DNA of 5,716 nucleotides from Actinomycetes bacterium. GTDB lineage: Bacteria; Actinomycetota; Acidimicrobiia; Acidimicrobiales; Acidimicrobiaceae. Below the pieces are notes generated by a model. The model saw only the letters and a program-made list of their open reading frames with translations, was not told the DNA's origin and made no database searches. The stretch spans positions 1-5,716 of the forward strand of contig JAKBSX010000230.1 in the NCBI GenBank assembly GCA_021844725.1. The letters run 5' to 3'. A program made the translations under genes and the position numbers. This document shows, piece after piece, positions 1 through 5,685 of this stretch. How positions within the stretch are numbered: the stretch's first letter is position 1; every line of letters starts with the position of its first letter.

Positions 1-354
1 TTATACGCGACAGCTCACCTCCTGACGCAACTTTTGCAACCTTTGGTTAGAACTCACCCTGAAACCGGCAGACAATCCTTGTATTGTTCGCCTAGATTCA
101 CAATAGGTATTCACGATGTGGATGACGCTGAAGCCCAGCCACTACTTGACGAATTATTTGGATACATCTACGACGAAAAGTTCCAATATCGCCATCAATG
201 GTCGGACAATGACCTGGTGATTTGGGATAATAGGTGCCTTAATCACAAAGCTACGGGTAATCTCGGTCCCGGTGATATCAGAAGAATGCATCGCACCGTT
301 TTACGTGGAGATTCGGCCTATTACGACCCAGAAGGTCGCCCGCGTATCCACTGA
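1..354 (+). CDS. TauD/TfdA-family Fe(II)/2-oxoglutarate dioxygenase, C-terminal fragment
   Basis: This frame is open to the left edge, so only the last 117 residues are present; a TTG at 34 is internal to the open frame and need not be the start. The family are non-haem Fe(II) enzymes that use 2-oxoglutarate and O2 to hydroxylate or cleave small substrates such as taurine or other sulfonates. The visible signature is WDNR at residues 75-78 followed by LNH, where His82 is the distal iron ligand. After it comes RRMHR (94-98), which holds the arginines that bind 2-oxoglutarate; TauD has the matching WDNR...H...RRIMHR arrangement. The HxD iron ligands would lie upstream, outside the window. The substrate cannot be told from this half. 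The gene ends 184 bases before pyrG on the same strand and is probably a separate unit, because this family has no known link to CTP synthesis. Confidence 0.88.
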   Translation, partial: LYATAHLLTQLLQPLVRTHPETGRQSLYCSPRFTIGIHDVDDAEAQPLLDELFGYIYDEKFQYRHQWSDNDLVIWDNRCLNHKATGNLGPGDIRRMHRTVLRGDSAYYDPEGRPRIH

Positions 355-538
355 GCATTTTCCAAGCCCTAAGGTGACCAATGCCTTGGAGCAGTTTAAC
401 ATACTGGTAATCCTTGAGTCAGTTGCTGGGTAATACAGTTCTCATTTTGCCAATTTCAGGGTTCAAGTGGGGTAGACTTGATTGCTGTAGATATGTGGTT
501 TTGACTAATAGATTGAGGGCGTCCAGCAGTGGTTTGCA
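355..538. other. Intergenic region upstream of pyrG
   Basis: This 184-base gap probably holds the end of the dioxygenase transcript and the promoter of the pyrG operon. TCCAAG (361-366) and CTTGGA (385-390) form a 6-bp inverted repeat just after the dioxygenase stop. It has no T-run behind it, so it is at best a poor terminator. Candidate promoter hexamers (TTGCCA 447-452, TAGACT 473-478) are spaced too far apart to be convincing. No tRNA and no clear riboswitch are visible. A GAGGG at 515-519 lies too far from the pyrG start (19 bases) to be a normal ribosome binding site. Confidence 0.5.
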
Positions 539-2161
539 TTGGCTAAACATATTTTTGTCACCGGAGGTGTTGCATCTTCCTTGGGCAAGGGGCTGACAGC
601 GTCTTCCTTAGGAAGATTGCTCAAGGATCGAGGCCTCAGGGTTCAGATGCAGAAGCTTGACCCTTATATCAACGTCGATCCCGGCACAATGAACCCGTTT
701 GAGCACGGTGAAGTGTTTGTAACCGATGACGGTTCTGAAACTGATCTTGATCTTGGTCACTATGAGAGATTTGTCGATGTCAATCTAACCAGACCCTCTT
801 CTGTCACGACTGGGTCAATATATTCTTCCGTAATTGCCAGAGAGCGCCGGGGTGATTATTTGGGCAAAACGGTCCAGGTTATTCCCCATGTGACAGATGA
901 GATAAAAAGTCGCATACTTGCCCTTGCTGACGACGATGTCGATGTCGTCATAACAGAAGTTGGCGGCACTGTTGGGGATATTGAAATCCTTCCGTTTCTT
1001 GAGGCAATTCGACAATTTAGAAAAGATGTAGGAAGAGACAATGTCTGTTATATTCATCTAACTCTTGTGCCCTATCTGGGTCCTAGTGGAGAGCAAAAGA
1101 CAAAGCCAACGCAGCACTCTGTAACTGAACTCCGCTCCAGAGGTATACAACCTGACATTATTGTGTGTAGATCAGACAAAGCGTTATCTGATGGTCTGAA
1201 GTCAAAGATTTCCATGCTTTGCGATGTGCCTCAGGAGGCAGTGATTTCCGCCGTTGACGCAAAGAATCTGTTTGAACTGCCACTGGTCCTTCATGAGCAG
1301 GGCTTGGACGAGCAGGTGTTGAATCTACTGAGATTTTCGTTAGATGATCATCCACTGGAAATGTCTAATTGGGAATCAGTGGTATATAAATCCAATAATG
1401 TCAACGGCAGAATCAAGATTGGAGTCATAGGCAAGTACATCAATCTTCCAGACGCGTATCTAAGTGTCGTAGAGTCCTTGAGGCACGCGGGGATAGAGTG
1501 TGGAGTTTCTGTCGATGTGGAATGGGTTCAGGCAGAAGACGTAACCCCCATGATGGCTCCAGCTCTCTTGAGTAAGCTTGATGGCATCGTTCTTCCCGGT
1601 GGTTTTGGCGAGAGGGGGATCGAAGGAAAGATTGCAACTGCAACTTGGACCAGAGAAAACGAGGTTCCGACCCTCGGACTTTGTCTAGGACTTCAGACTA
1701 TGGTTATTGATTTTGCACGAAATGTCGCCAACTTAGAAGGTGCTGATTCTGGGGAGTTTAGACCAGATGCACCACACCTGGTTATTGATCTAATGGAGCA
1801 TCAGAAAAAGATTACCGATATGGGTGGGACGATGAGGCTGGGTGCTTACGTAGCCATGCTTAAGCCGGGTACGGTGGTAGCTAATGCTTATGGTGATCTG
1901 GTTGTTTCTGAAAGACATCGACACAGGTTTGAAGTAAATAGCAGATACCGTCAACGACTCGAAGACGCAGGTTTAGTTTGTTCAGGGTTATCACCGGATG
2001 GGTCTTTAGTTGAGTTTATAGAGCTTCCTGATCATCCGTTTTGGGTCGGCACTCAAGCCCATCCAGAATTTAAATCTCGCCCTGACCGGCCCCATCCACT
2101 TTTCTTAGCGTTCATGAGAGCTGCCATAAGCCGGGGAAAAACCGACAGGGCGTTTTCGTGA
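539..2161 (+). CDS. pyrG: CTP synthase (glutamine hydrolysing)
   Basis: Makes CTP from UTP, ATP and glutamine, the last step of cytoplasmic pyrimidine nucleotide synthesis. The 540 residues are close to the usual family length. The N-terminal synthetase domain (about 1-265) has the P-loop SSLGKG (13-18) and probable Mg-binding Asp71 and Glu140 (TEVGGTVGD). The C-terminal class I glutaminase domain (from about 292) has the oxyanion motif PGGFG (353-357), nucleophile Cys382 in GLCLGL, and His508/Glu510 in QAHPE. All key residues are intact. The TTG start is chosen because MAKHIFVTGG is the standard N-terminus; an in-frame TAG at 509-511 leaves no ATG or GTG upstream. No good ribosome binding site precedes it, so it may be leaderless or weakly initiated. 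The sequence resembles the actinobacterial branch. The Nudix gene begins 22 bases after the stop. Confidence 0.98.
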   Translation: MAKHIFVTGGVASSLGKGLTASSLGRLLKDRGLRVQMQKLDPYINVDPGTMNPFEHGEVFVTDDGSETDLDLGHYERFVDVNLTRPSSVTTGSIYSSVIARERRGDYLGKTVQVIPHVTDEIKSRILALADDDVDVVITEVGGTVGDIEILPFLEAIRQFRKDVGRDNVCYIHLTLVPYLGPSGEQKTKPTQHSVTELRSRGIQPDIIVCRSDKALSDGLKSKISMLCDVPQEAVISAVDAKNLFELPLVLHEQGLDEQVLNLLRFSLDDHPLEMSNWESVVYKSNNVNGRIKIGVIGKYINLPDAYLSVVESLRHAGIECGVSVDVEWVQAEDVTPMMAPALLSKLDGIVLPGGFGERGIEGKIATATWTRENEVPTLGLCLGLQTMVIDFARNVANLEGADSGEFRPDAPHLVIDLMEHQKKITDMGGTMRLGAYVAMLKPGTVVANAYGDLVVSERHRHRFEVNSRYRQRLEDAGLVCSGLSPDGSLVEFIELPDHPFWVGTQAHPEFKSRPDRPHPLFLAFMRAAISRGKTDRAFS

Positions 2162-2183
2162 TGTCATAAAGGATCTGACCATC

Positions 2184-2825
2184 GTGCGTAAAGTGAGCGA
2201 AACTGAACAATATCGCAATTCAGTGATTTCATTGGTAACCGTGAGATTCGAATCGCCAGAGGGAATTAGTTTTGAGAGGGAAATCGTCAAGCATATCGGA
2301 GCAGTGAGTGTAGTTCCGCTGCTCGAAGATAATCGGCATGTTTTGGTCATGTCTCAGTTTAGGGCTGCGATGGGCCGACGATTGATCGAAATTGTGGCAG
2401 GCAAACGCGATGTGGCCGGTGAGGCCAAAGAAAAGACTGCACTGCGGGAACTGGAAGAAGAGATGGGCCTTCGTTGTGCTGAGCTTTTGGATTTGGGCGA
2501 ATTTGAAAACTCACCAGGCTTTACCGACGAGCACTCTCACTCTTATTTGGCAAAAGGGCTTTCGCTTGGAGTGAGAGACCCACAATCCATTGAGGAAAGG
2601 GAATCTTCGATATTTTTGCTTGATCTCAATGACCTGCCAAGATTAATTTCTGAACGAGTCATTACGGATGGTAAGACGATCATCGGGCTTTCCCGAGCTC
2701 GAGATTACCTTTCCGCGGACTCAGAGAGCCGCGACATCTTGTTTCCCGCGGTTGCAACAAATGGTAAAAGTTCTGGCGATACTGTAGAGTTCAAGCGTTG
2801 GTCCAAGTCGATAAATAAGCTCTAG
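2184..2825 (+). CDS. Nudix hydrolase, probable ADP-ribose pyrophosphatase
   Basis: Likely hydrolyses ADP-ribose or a similar nucleoside diphosphate derivative to AMP and a sugar phosphate. The Nudix box ends in E80-X7-RELEEEMGL (88-96), with the metal-binding glutamates present. The leading glycine (Gly73) gives G-X6-E instead of the textbook G-X5-E; from memory the M. tuberculosis homologue Rv1700 has the same extra residue. SPGFTDE at 110-116 is the downstream mark of the ADP-ribose pyrophosphatase group. The family's usual E-[LI]-PAG is E-I-VAG here (69-73), losing the proline. Residues from about 177 to 213 form a polar tail I do not recognise. The GTG start has an AAAGGAT ribosome binding site at 2168-2174, about nine bases upstream. 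Placement between pyrG and xerD matches the mycobacterial order. The exact substrate is inferred. Confidence 0.9.
   Translation: MRKVSETEQYRNSVISLVTVRFESPEGISFEREIVKHIGAVSVVPLLEDNRHVLVMSQFRAAMGRRLIEIVAGKRDVAGEAKEKTALRELEEEMGLRCAELLDLGEFENSPGFTDEHSHSYLAKGLSLGVRDPQSIEERESSIFLLDLNDLPRLISERVITDGKTIIGLSRARDYLSADSESRDILFPAVATNGKSSGDTVEFKRWSKSINKL
2714..2733 (+). other. Hairpin-forming sequence inside the Nudix gene
   Basis: CGCGG (2714-2718) pairs with CCGCG (2729-2733). Inside it, CTC (2720-2722) pairs with GAG (2726-2728), leaving one bulged A and an AGA loop. The hairpin lies in the poorly conserved 3' part of the Nudix gene, about 100 bases before the xerD start. No T-run follows, so it is not an intrinsic terminator. 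It could be an mRNA processing or stability element, or chance. Confidence 0.3.
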
Positions 2826-2831
2826 GCTCAA

Positions 2832-3743
2832 ATGTTGAACGAACTAATTGAGGACTACCTATTTGAGTTGTCAACCATATACGGTCGTTCTGAAAATACA
2901 ATTATGTCTTATCGTCGCGATCTGCTAATGTTGCAGCGCTATCTTGCTGAGCACAAGATTAGTTTCAAAGAGTTGACAGCTCAGGATATTAGCTCTTTGC
3001 TGGCTGAGATTTCGGTTAATCACTCCCGGGCCTCACAGGCTAGGTTACTGTCTTCGGTTCGTGGGTTCTACGATTTTCTTTTCCAAAATGAGATAATTGG
3101 TTCTAATATCTTGTCTCATTATGACTCAATGAAGGTTCCCCTTCGGCTTCCCAAGGCGCTGAGTACTGACCAAGTCTCTGCGCTAATAAACTCAATTCCC
3201 GGGAATTCCGAGATCGATCTTCGTGATGCAGCTGTGATTGAGATTCTTTATGGAACAGGGATGCGGATTTCCGAGCTTGTGAATTTATCAATGAATGATC
3301 TTCTTTTGGAGGACCAGTTGATTTCAGTGATTGGAAAAGGCAATAAGCAAAGGCTTGTTCCAGTAGGACGTTACGCCTATCAATCGTTGGTTTCGTGGTT
3401 GGGATCAGAGGGAAGAATGAAGATTCTGGGCAAGAGTAGACGAAGTCGGGATTCCCTTGACGCTGTATTCATCAATATGAGAGGGAACCGATTATCCAGG
3501 CAGGGCGCTTGGTTTATTTTGAAGGAGCGAGCAAACAGGGTGGGACTTGGGGATAAATTATCTCCGCACGTGCTGCGTCATTCCTGTGCAACCCATATGC
3601 TCGATAATGGTGCCGATATTCGTGTTGTACAGGAATTATTAGGGCACGTTTCAATTGCTACCACGCAAATCTATACTAAAGTTTCAAGTGAGCGAATTCG
3701 TTCAGTGTATTTTAGCGCACACCCACGCGCTATAGAAAACTAG
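2832..3743 (+). CDS. xerD: Tyrosine recombinase XerD (chromosome dimer resolution)
   Basis: A site-specific recombinase that, with a XerC partner, resolves chromosome dimers at dif near the terminus, normally under FtsK control. The 303 residues fit the family. Residues about 1-85 form the SAM-like DNA-binding core domain. The catalytic domain (about 105-300) has the complete set: Arg145 (GTGMRISEL), Lys169 (GKGNK), His246 and Arg249 (SPHVLRH), His272 (LLGHVS) and nucleophile Tyr281 (QIYTKV). The spacings match E. coli XerD residue for residue apart from a small offset (R148, K172, H244, R247, H270, Y279). The ATG lies six bases after the Nudix stop, with only a short AGG overlapping that stop, so translational coupling is likely. 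XerC and XerD are hard to tell apart by sequence alone; XerD is preferred from the catalytic-domain spacing and the pyrG-Nudix context. No phage or integrative-element genes accompany it. Confidence 0.93.
   Translation: MLNELIEDYLFELSTIYGRSENTIMSYRRDLLMLQRYLAEHKISFKELTAQDISSLLAEISVNHSRASQARLLSSVRGFYDFLFQNEIIGSNILSHYDSMKVPLRLPKALSTDQVSALINSIPGNSEIDLRDAAVIEILYGTGMRISELVNLSMNDLLLEDQLISVIGKGNKQRLVPVGRYAYQSLVSWLGSEGRMKILGKSRRSRDSLDAVFINMRGNRLSRQGAWFILKERANRVGLGDKLSPHVLRHSCATHMLDNGADIRVVQELLGHVSIATTQIYTKVSSERIRSVYFSAHPRAIEN
3194..3207. repeat. 14-bp perfect palindrome inside xerD
   Basis: AATTCCCGGGAATT reads the same on both strands. It encodes part of the segment NSIPGNS (120-126) between the two recombinase domains. 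No partner copy was noticed elsewhere in the window. It may simply reflect codon choice. Confidence 0.6.
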
Positions 3744-3757
3744 GTGTATTGTTAGCT

Positions 3758-4102
3758 ATGGCCTTAGATCCTAAGACAGTTGCACATTTTCGAGATGTAC
3801 TTAATCGGGAGAGGATTGAGGTAACTGAAGCCCTCTCGTCTCTTGTGTCTGCGCGCAATGCCGAAGGAGGATATGACTCCAACTTTGCTGACATTTCTCA
3901 GGTTACAGCAGAGAAAGGCGAGACAGACGCACTGGTGCAACCGTTGAAGGAGACAATTGCTGAAATTGACGATGCTTTAGGTCGGATATCTGATGGCAGT
4001 TATGGTTTATGCATAAAGTGTGGAACCGAGATTTCCGAAGAACGGCTGGAAGCCGTACCTAAAACTAAATACTGCACTCCATGTGCAAGCAAGATGCGCT
4101 AA
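3758..4102 (+). CDS. DksA/TraR-family C4 zinc-finger protein
   Basis: Probably a small regulator that reaches RNA polymerase through its secondary channel, as DksA does; this role is inferred from the family. From the ATG at 3758 it has 114 residues. The N-terminal half is predicted helical and probably a coiled coil (about 5-78). It is followed by a zinc finger with Cys85, Cys88, Cys106 and Cys109 (CIKCG and YCTPC, C-X2-C-X17-C-X2-C) and the family phrase ISDGSYGLC. The acidic DxxDxA coiled-coil tip of classical DksA is not evident; the matching region reads ADISQVTAEKGETDAL, common in my recollection of actinobacterial members. A TTG at 3749 would add three residues. The ATG is preferred because AGGTG at 3742-3746 is better spaced for it. 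The gene lies 14 bases after xerD and probably shares its transcript. Confidence 0.87.
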   Translation: MALDPKTVAHFRDVLNRERIEVTEALSSLVSARNAEGGYDSNFADISQVTAEKGETDALVQPLKETIAEIDDALGRISDGSYGLCIKCGTEISEERLEAVPKTKYCTPCASKMR

Positions 4103-5085
4103 GGAGCCAGAAAGCCCATATTAGCTTTTGCCAAAGACACTGTCTGATTGGCGATTTCTCGAGCTTTTTTCGCACCAAGTTCTAATATTGCGGCTATCTG
4201 GCCGGGATCTTTGCGCAGTTCGTAATAATTCTGTTGCAGTGGCTCAAGAATCGAGATGATCGCTTCTGTTGTATCCTTTTTCAGCTCTCCGTATCGCGTG
4301 TAACGTGAGGCGATTGTTTCTGGGTTTTCTCCTGTGCAGGCAGACAACAGCTCAAGCAGGTTAGACACTCCAGGCTTGGATTGAGGATCATACTTTACCT
4401 GGTTGTCAGTATCGGTCACAGCTCGGGATATTTTCTTCGCGATAGCTTCATGGCTATCGAGGAGATAGAGGATTCCAGATTCAGTCGTGGATGATTTTGA
4501 CATTTTCCTGGTTGGATTCGTAAGATCCATTACCCGCGCTCCAACTGGGGGAATCGTTGCTTTTGGTACCGTGAAAGTTTCGCCATATTTGGTGTTGAAT
4601 CTTATTGCAATATCCCTGGTGAGTTCCAAATGTTGCCGTTGATCTTCGCCAACAGGTACCAGATTCGCCTGGTAGGCCAGGATATCTGCGGCCATTAGAG
4701 CTGGATAGGTAAAAAGCCCGGCTCTAATCGACTCGTCATTTTTGCCCTTGTCTTTAAATTGCGTCATGCGCGAAAGCTCACCATAAGTGGCGGTACACTC
4801 TAACAACCAGGATAATTCTGTGTGTGCGCTGACATGACTCTGGACAAAGATAGTGCATATTTTTGGGTCTAAGCCTGCAGCTATTAACGTCGTGGCCAGC
4901 TCTAAGGTATTATTGCGAAGTTCCCTTGGGGAATGCTCGATTGTTATCGCATGGAGGTCGACGATTGTGTAAAAGGCATCGTACTCGTACTGGTTCTGAA
5001 CCCAGTTTCTGATAGCTCCGAGGTAATTGCCAATATGAAGTTCTCCGCTCGGTTGTATACCGCTCAATACTCTTAGCACAGCCAT
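4099..5085 (-). CDS. trpS: Tryptophanyl-tRNA synthetase
   Basis: A class I aminoacyl-tRNA synthetase that charges tRNA-Trp with tryptophan in the cytoplasm. The 328 residues match bacterial TrpS. Visible motifs are the N-terminal LSGIQPSGELHIGN with the HIGH-like HIGN at 17-20, SHVSAHTELSWLL (83-95), YPALMAADIL (127-136) with the probable tryptophan-contacting Asp134, GEDQRQHLEL (146-155), and KMSKS at 194-198. The ATG at 5085 gives the usual short lead before RVLSGIQPSG. An in-frame TTG at 5100 would add five residues and has a slightly better upstream purine stretch (GGGA), so the start is not settled. The gene converges with the DksA-like gene; the 3' ends overlap by four bases. It is divergent from the DUF3311 gene. 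Confidence 0.97.
   Translation of the reverse strand: MAVLRVLSGIQPSGELHIGNYLGAIRNWVQNQYEYDAFYTIVDLHAITIEHSPRELRNNTLELATTLIAAGLDPKICTIFVQSHVSAHTELSWLLECTATYGELSRMTQFKDKGKNDESIRAGLFTYPALMAADILAYQANLVPVGEDQRQHLELTRDIAIRFNTKYGETFTVPKATIPPVGARVMDLTNPTRKMSKSSTTESGILYLLDSHEAIAKKISRAVTDTDNQVKYDPQSKPGVSNLLELLSACTGENPETIASRYTRYGELKKDTTEAIISILEPLQQNYYELRKDPGQIAAILELGAKKAREIANQTVSLAKANMGFLAP
4440..4459 (-). other. 7-bp hairpin sequence inside trpS
   Basis: CGATAGC (4440-4446) and GCTATCG (4453-4459) are perfect inverted arms around a six-base spacer, within the trpS coding sequence shortly after the KMSKS codons. There is no T-run and no sign of a terminator. It may be a coincidence of codon use. Confidence 0.4.
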
Positions 5086-5114
5086 AGATGTTAGGAGCAA
5101 TTTATCCCAACTGG

Positions 5115-5132
5115 TTCAAATTCGAATTTGAA
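5115..5132. repeat. 18-bp perfect palindrome upstream of trpS
   Basis: TTCAAATTCGAATTTGAA is a perfect palindrome with nine-base arms and no spacer. It sits 29 bases before the trpS ATG, or 14 before the alternative TTG. A wider pair, GTTCAA (5114-5119) and TTGAAC (5137-5142), overlaps it. Its length and position suit a dimeric repressor operator or a leader hairpin. The same half-site, TTCAAATT, recurs at 5240-5247. Confidence 0.75.
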
Positions 5133-5168
5133 AGTCTTGAACGAGAGAAGTTTATCGTTGGCGTCCAG

Positions 5169-5176
5169 AAAATCGC
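5169..5176. repeat. AAAATCGC, alternative partner of the GCGATTTT element
   Basis: AAAATCGC here is the exact inverse of GCGATTTT at 5234-5241, and its seven-base core recurs in the same orientation at 5276-5282. The element at 5234 could therefore pair with either the upstream or the downstream copy. Confidence 0.5.
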
Positions 5177-5223
5177 TGATTGGTGAAATCTGGCTGGTCG
5201 ATACCATTGCACAAATTTAAATT

Positions 5224-5282
5224 CACGATAGTGGCGATTTTCAAATTATTTGACAACAACATTACCTATCGTGCGAAATCGC
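5224..5282 (+). repeat. Two interleaved inverted-repeat pairs (pseudoknot order)
   Basis: CACGATAG (5224-5231) is the exact inverse of CTATCGTG (5266-5273), and GCGATTT (5234-5240) is the exact inverse of AAATCGC (5276-5282). Each member of the second pair lies two bases after a member of the first, so the order is A-B-A'-B'. As RNA this is the topology of an H-type pseudoknot; as DNA it is two operator-like modules in swapped order on opposite strands. Between them lies TCAAAT-T-ATTTGA (5241-5253), another palindrome. Confidence 0.6.
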
Positions 5283-5285
5283 GTT

Positions 5286-5301
5286 TACAGTACTGTACAA
5301 T
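5286..5301 (+). promoter_or_regulatory. 12-bp palindrome overlapping a possible -10 box
   Basis: TACAGTACTGTA (5286-5297) is a perfect palindrome. Its right edge overlaps TACAAT (5296-5301), a fair match to a TATAAT-type -10 hexamer about 100 bases upstream of the DUF3311 start. A repressor bound here would block such a promoter. No clear -35 stands 16-18 bases upstream, so the promoter call is weak while the palindrome itself is certain. Confidence 0.4.
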
Positions 5302-5323
5302 ACGCGGTAGATGCAAGAAAGTG

Positions 5324-5337
5324 GTTGCTTAGGCAAC
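5324..5337 (+). other. Small hairpin in the DUF3311 gene leader
   Basis: GTTGC (5324-5328) and GCAAC (5333-5337) form a five-base stem with a four-base TTAG loop, extendable by one G-U pair. It would lie in the leader if transcription starts near 5307. It is too short to assign a function. Confidence 0.3.
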
Positions 5338-5384
5338 TTCCAAGCATCGGGGCTAAATAGAGGTGTTTAGGGAGATATTTTCAA

Positions 5385-5394
5385 GGGAAGGGGG
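5385..5394 (+). promoter_or_regulatory. Ribosome binding site of the DUF3311 gene
   Basis: GGGAAGGGGG is a purine-rich Shine-Dalgarno sequence eight bases before the GTG at 5403. It decides for this GTG over the out-of-frame ATG at 5398, which opens only a frame of 19 codons. Confidence 0.6.
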
Positions 5395-5402
5395 TAAATG
5401 AA

Positions 5403-5600
5403 GTGGCAGCTAAGACGCGCAATGGGTTTTATTGGTTACTGTTGCTTCCATTCATAGGTACGCTAATCCCGTCTATCTATGCCAAGAGCAATCCACAGTT
5501 TCTGGGAATGCCTTATTTTTATTGGTATTTGATTATGTGGATCATTCTTACCGGAATAATTGGAGGAATTGTGTATTTCCTTTCAGAGCCAAAAGCTTGA
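5403..5600 (+). CDS. DUF3311-family small membrane protein
   Basis: A 65-residue protein with two hydrophobic helices: about 9-27 (FYWLLLLPFIGTLIPSIYA) and about 39-60, separated by a short polar segment. The stretch NPQFLGMPYFYWY (30-42) matches the P-x-L-x-G-x-P-[FY]-FYW mark of DUF3311 proteins as I know them. These are usually encoded directly upstream of a sodium:solute symporter, such as the MctP monocarboxylate type, and are presumed to be its small accessory subunit in the cytoplasmic membrane; the function is not well established. The GTG start is supported by a strong ribosome binding site. The next gene seems to begin about 85 bases downstream, a longer gap than usual for such a pair. 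Confidence 0.83.
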   Translation: MAAKTRNGFYWLLLLPFIGTLIPSIYAKSNPQFLGMPYFYWYLIMWIILTGIIGGIVYFLSEPKA

Positions 5601-5685
5601 TTCGAGAGATAGATGGAATATCAACAGCGGCGTATCCAAAGAGTAGTAATGAACTGTCAGTTATTGAATTTTTACTTGATTGGGG
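5601..5685. other. Spacer between the DUF3311 gene and the next gene
   Basis: This short gap holds AACTG-T-CAGTT (5652-5662), a small palindrome that cannot form a hairpin with a one-base loop, and the beginning of GGGGGTGAT (5682-5690), close to a canonical Shine-Dalgarno extended to GGAGGTGAT. No terminator is visible, which agrees with cotranscription. Confidence 0.4.

Larger units (their letters stand above)
5086..5402. other. Divergent regulatory region between trpS and the DUF3311 gene
   Basis: This non-coding stretch of about 317 bases must hold the promoters of both trpS (leftward) and the transport operon (rightward). I see no conserved protein frame, tRNA or T-box consensus in it. 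It is AT-rich with many inverted repeats, listed separately. A perfect TTGACA lies at 5250-5255 on the + strand but has no good -10 at 16-18 bases. TACAAT at 5296-5301 is a fair -10 without a matching -35. The last 100 bases before the DUF3311 gene would be its leader and include a small hairpin. Confidence 0.6.

Noticed and set aside
361..390. Intrinsic terminator after the dioxygenase gene
   Set aside because: The stem is only six pairs with a long loop and no T-run follows.
414..596. Open frame of 60 codons overlapping the pyrG start
   Set aside because: It overlaps the well-supported pyrG N-terminus in another frame, has no recognisable motif and no ribosome binding site.
815..1057. Open frames on the - strand inside pyrG
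   Set aside because: They are antisense to conserved pyrG codons and have no family resemblance.
2832..3743. xerD as an integrase of a mobile element
   Set aside because: It has XerD length and catalytic spacing, sits in a housekeeping operon, and no att-like direct repeats, tRNA or phage genes are nearby.
5250..5278. TTGACA-based promoter
   Set aside because: The -35 is perfect, but no TAnnnT hexamer stands at 16-18 bases; the nearest, TATCGT, is only 11 bases away.
5303..5313. CGCGGT-like T-box fragment upstream of trpS
   Set aside because: Only the first few bases resemble the reverse of the T-box consensus; the CCACC part is missing.
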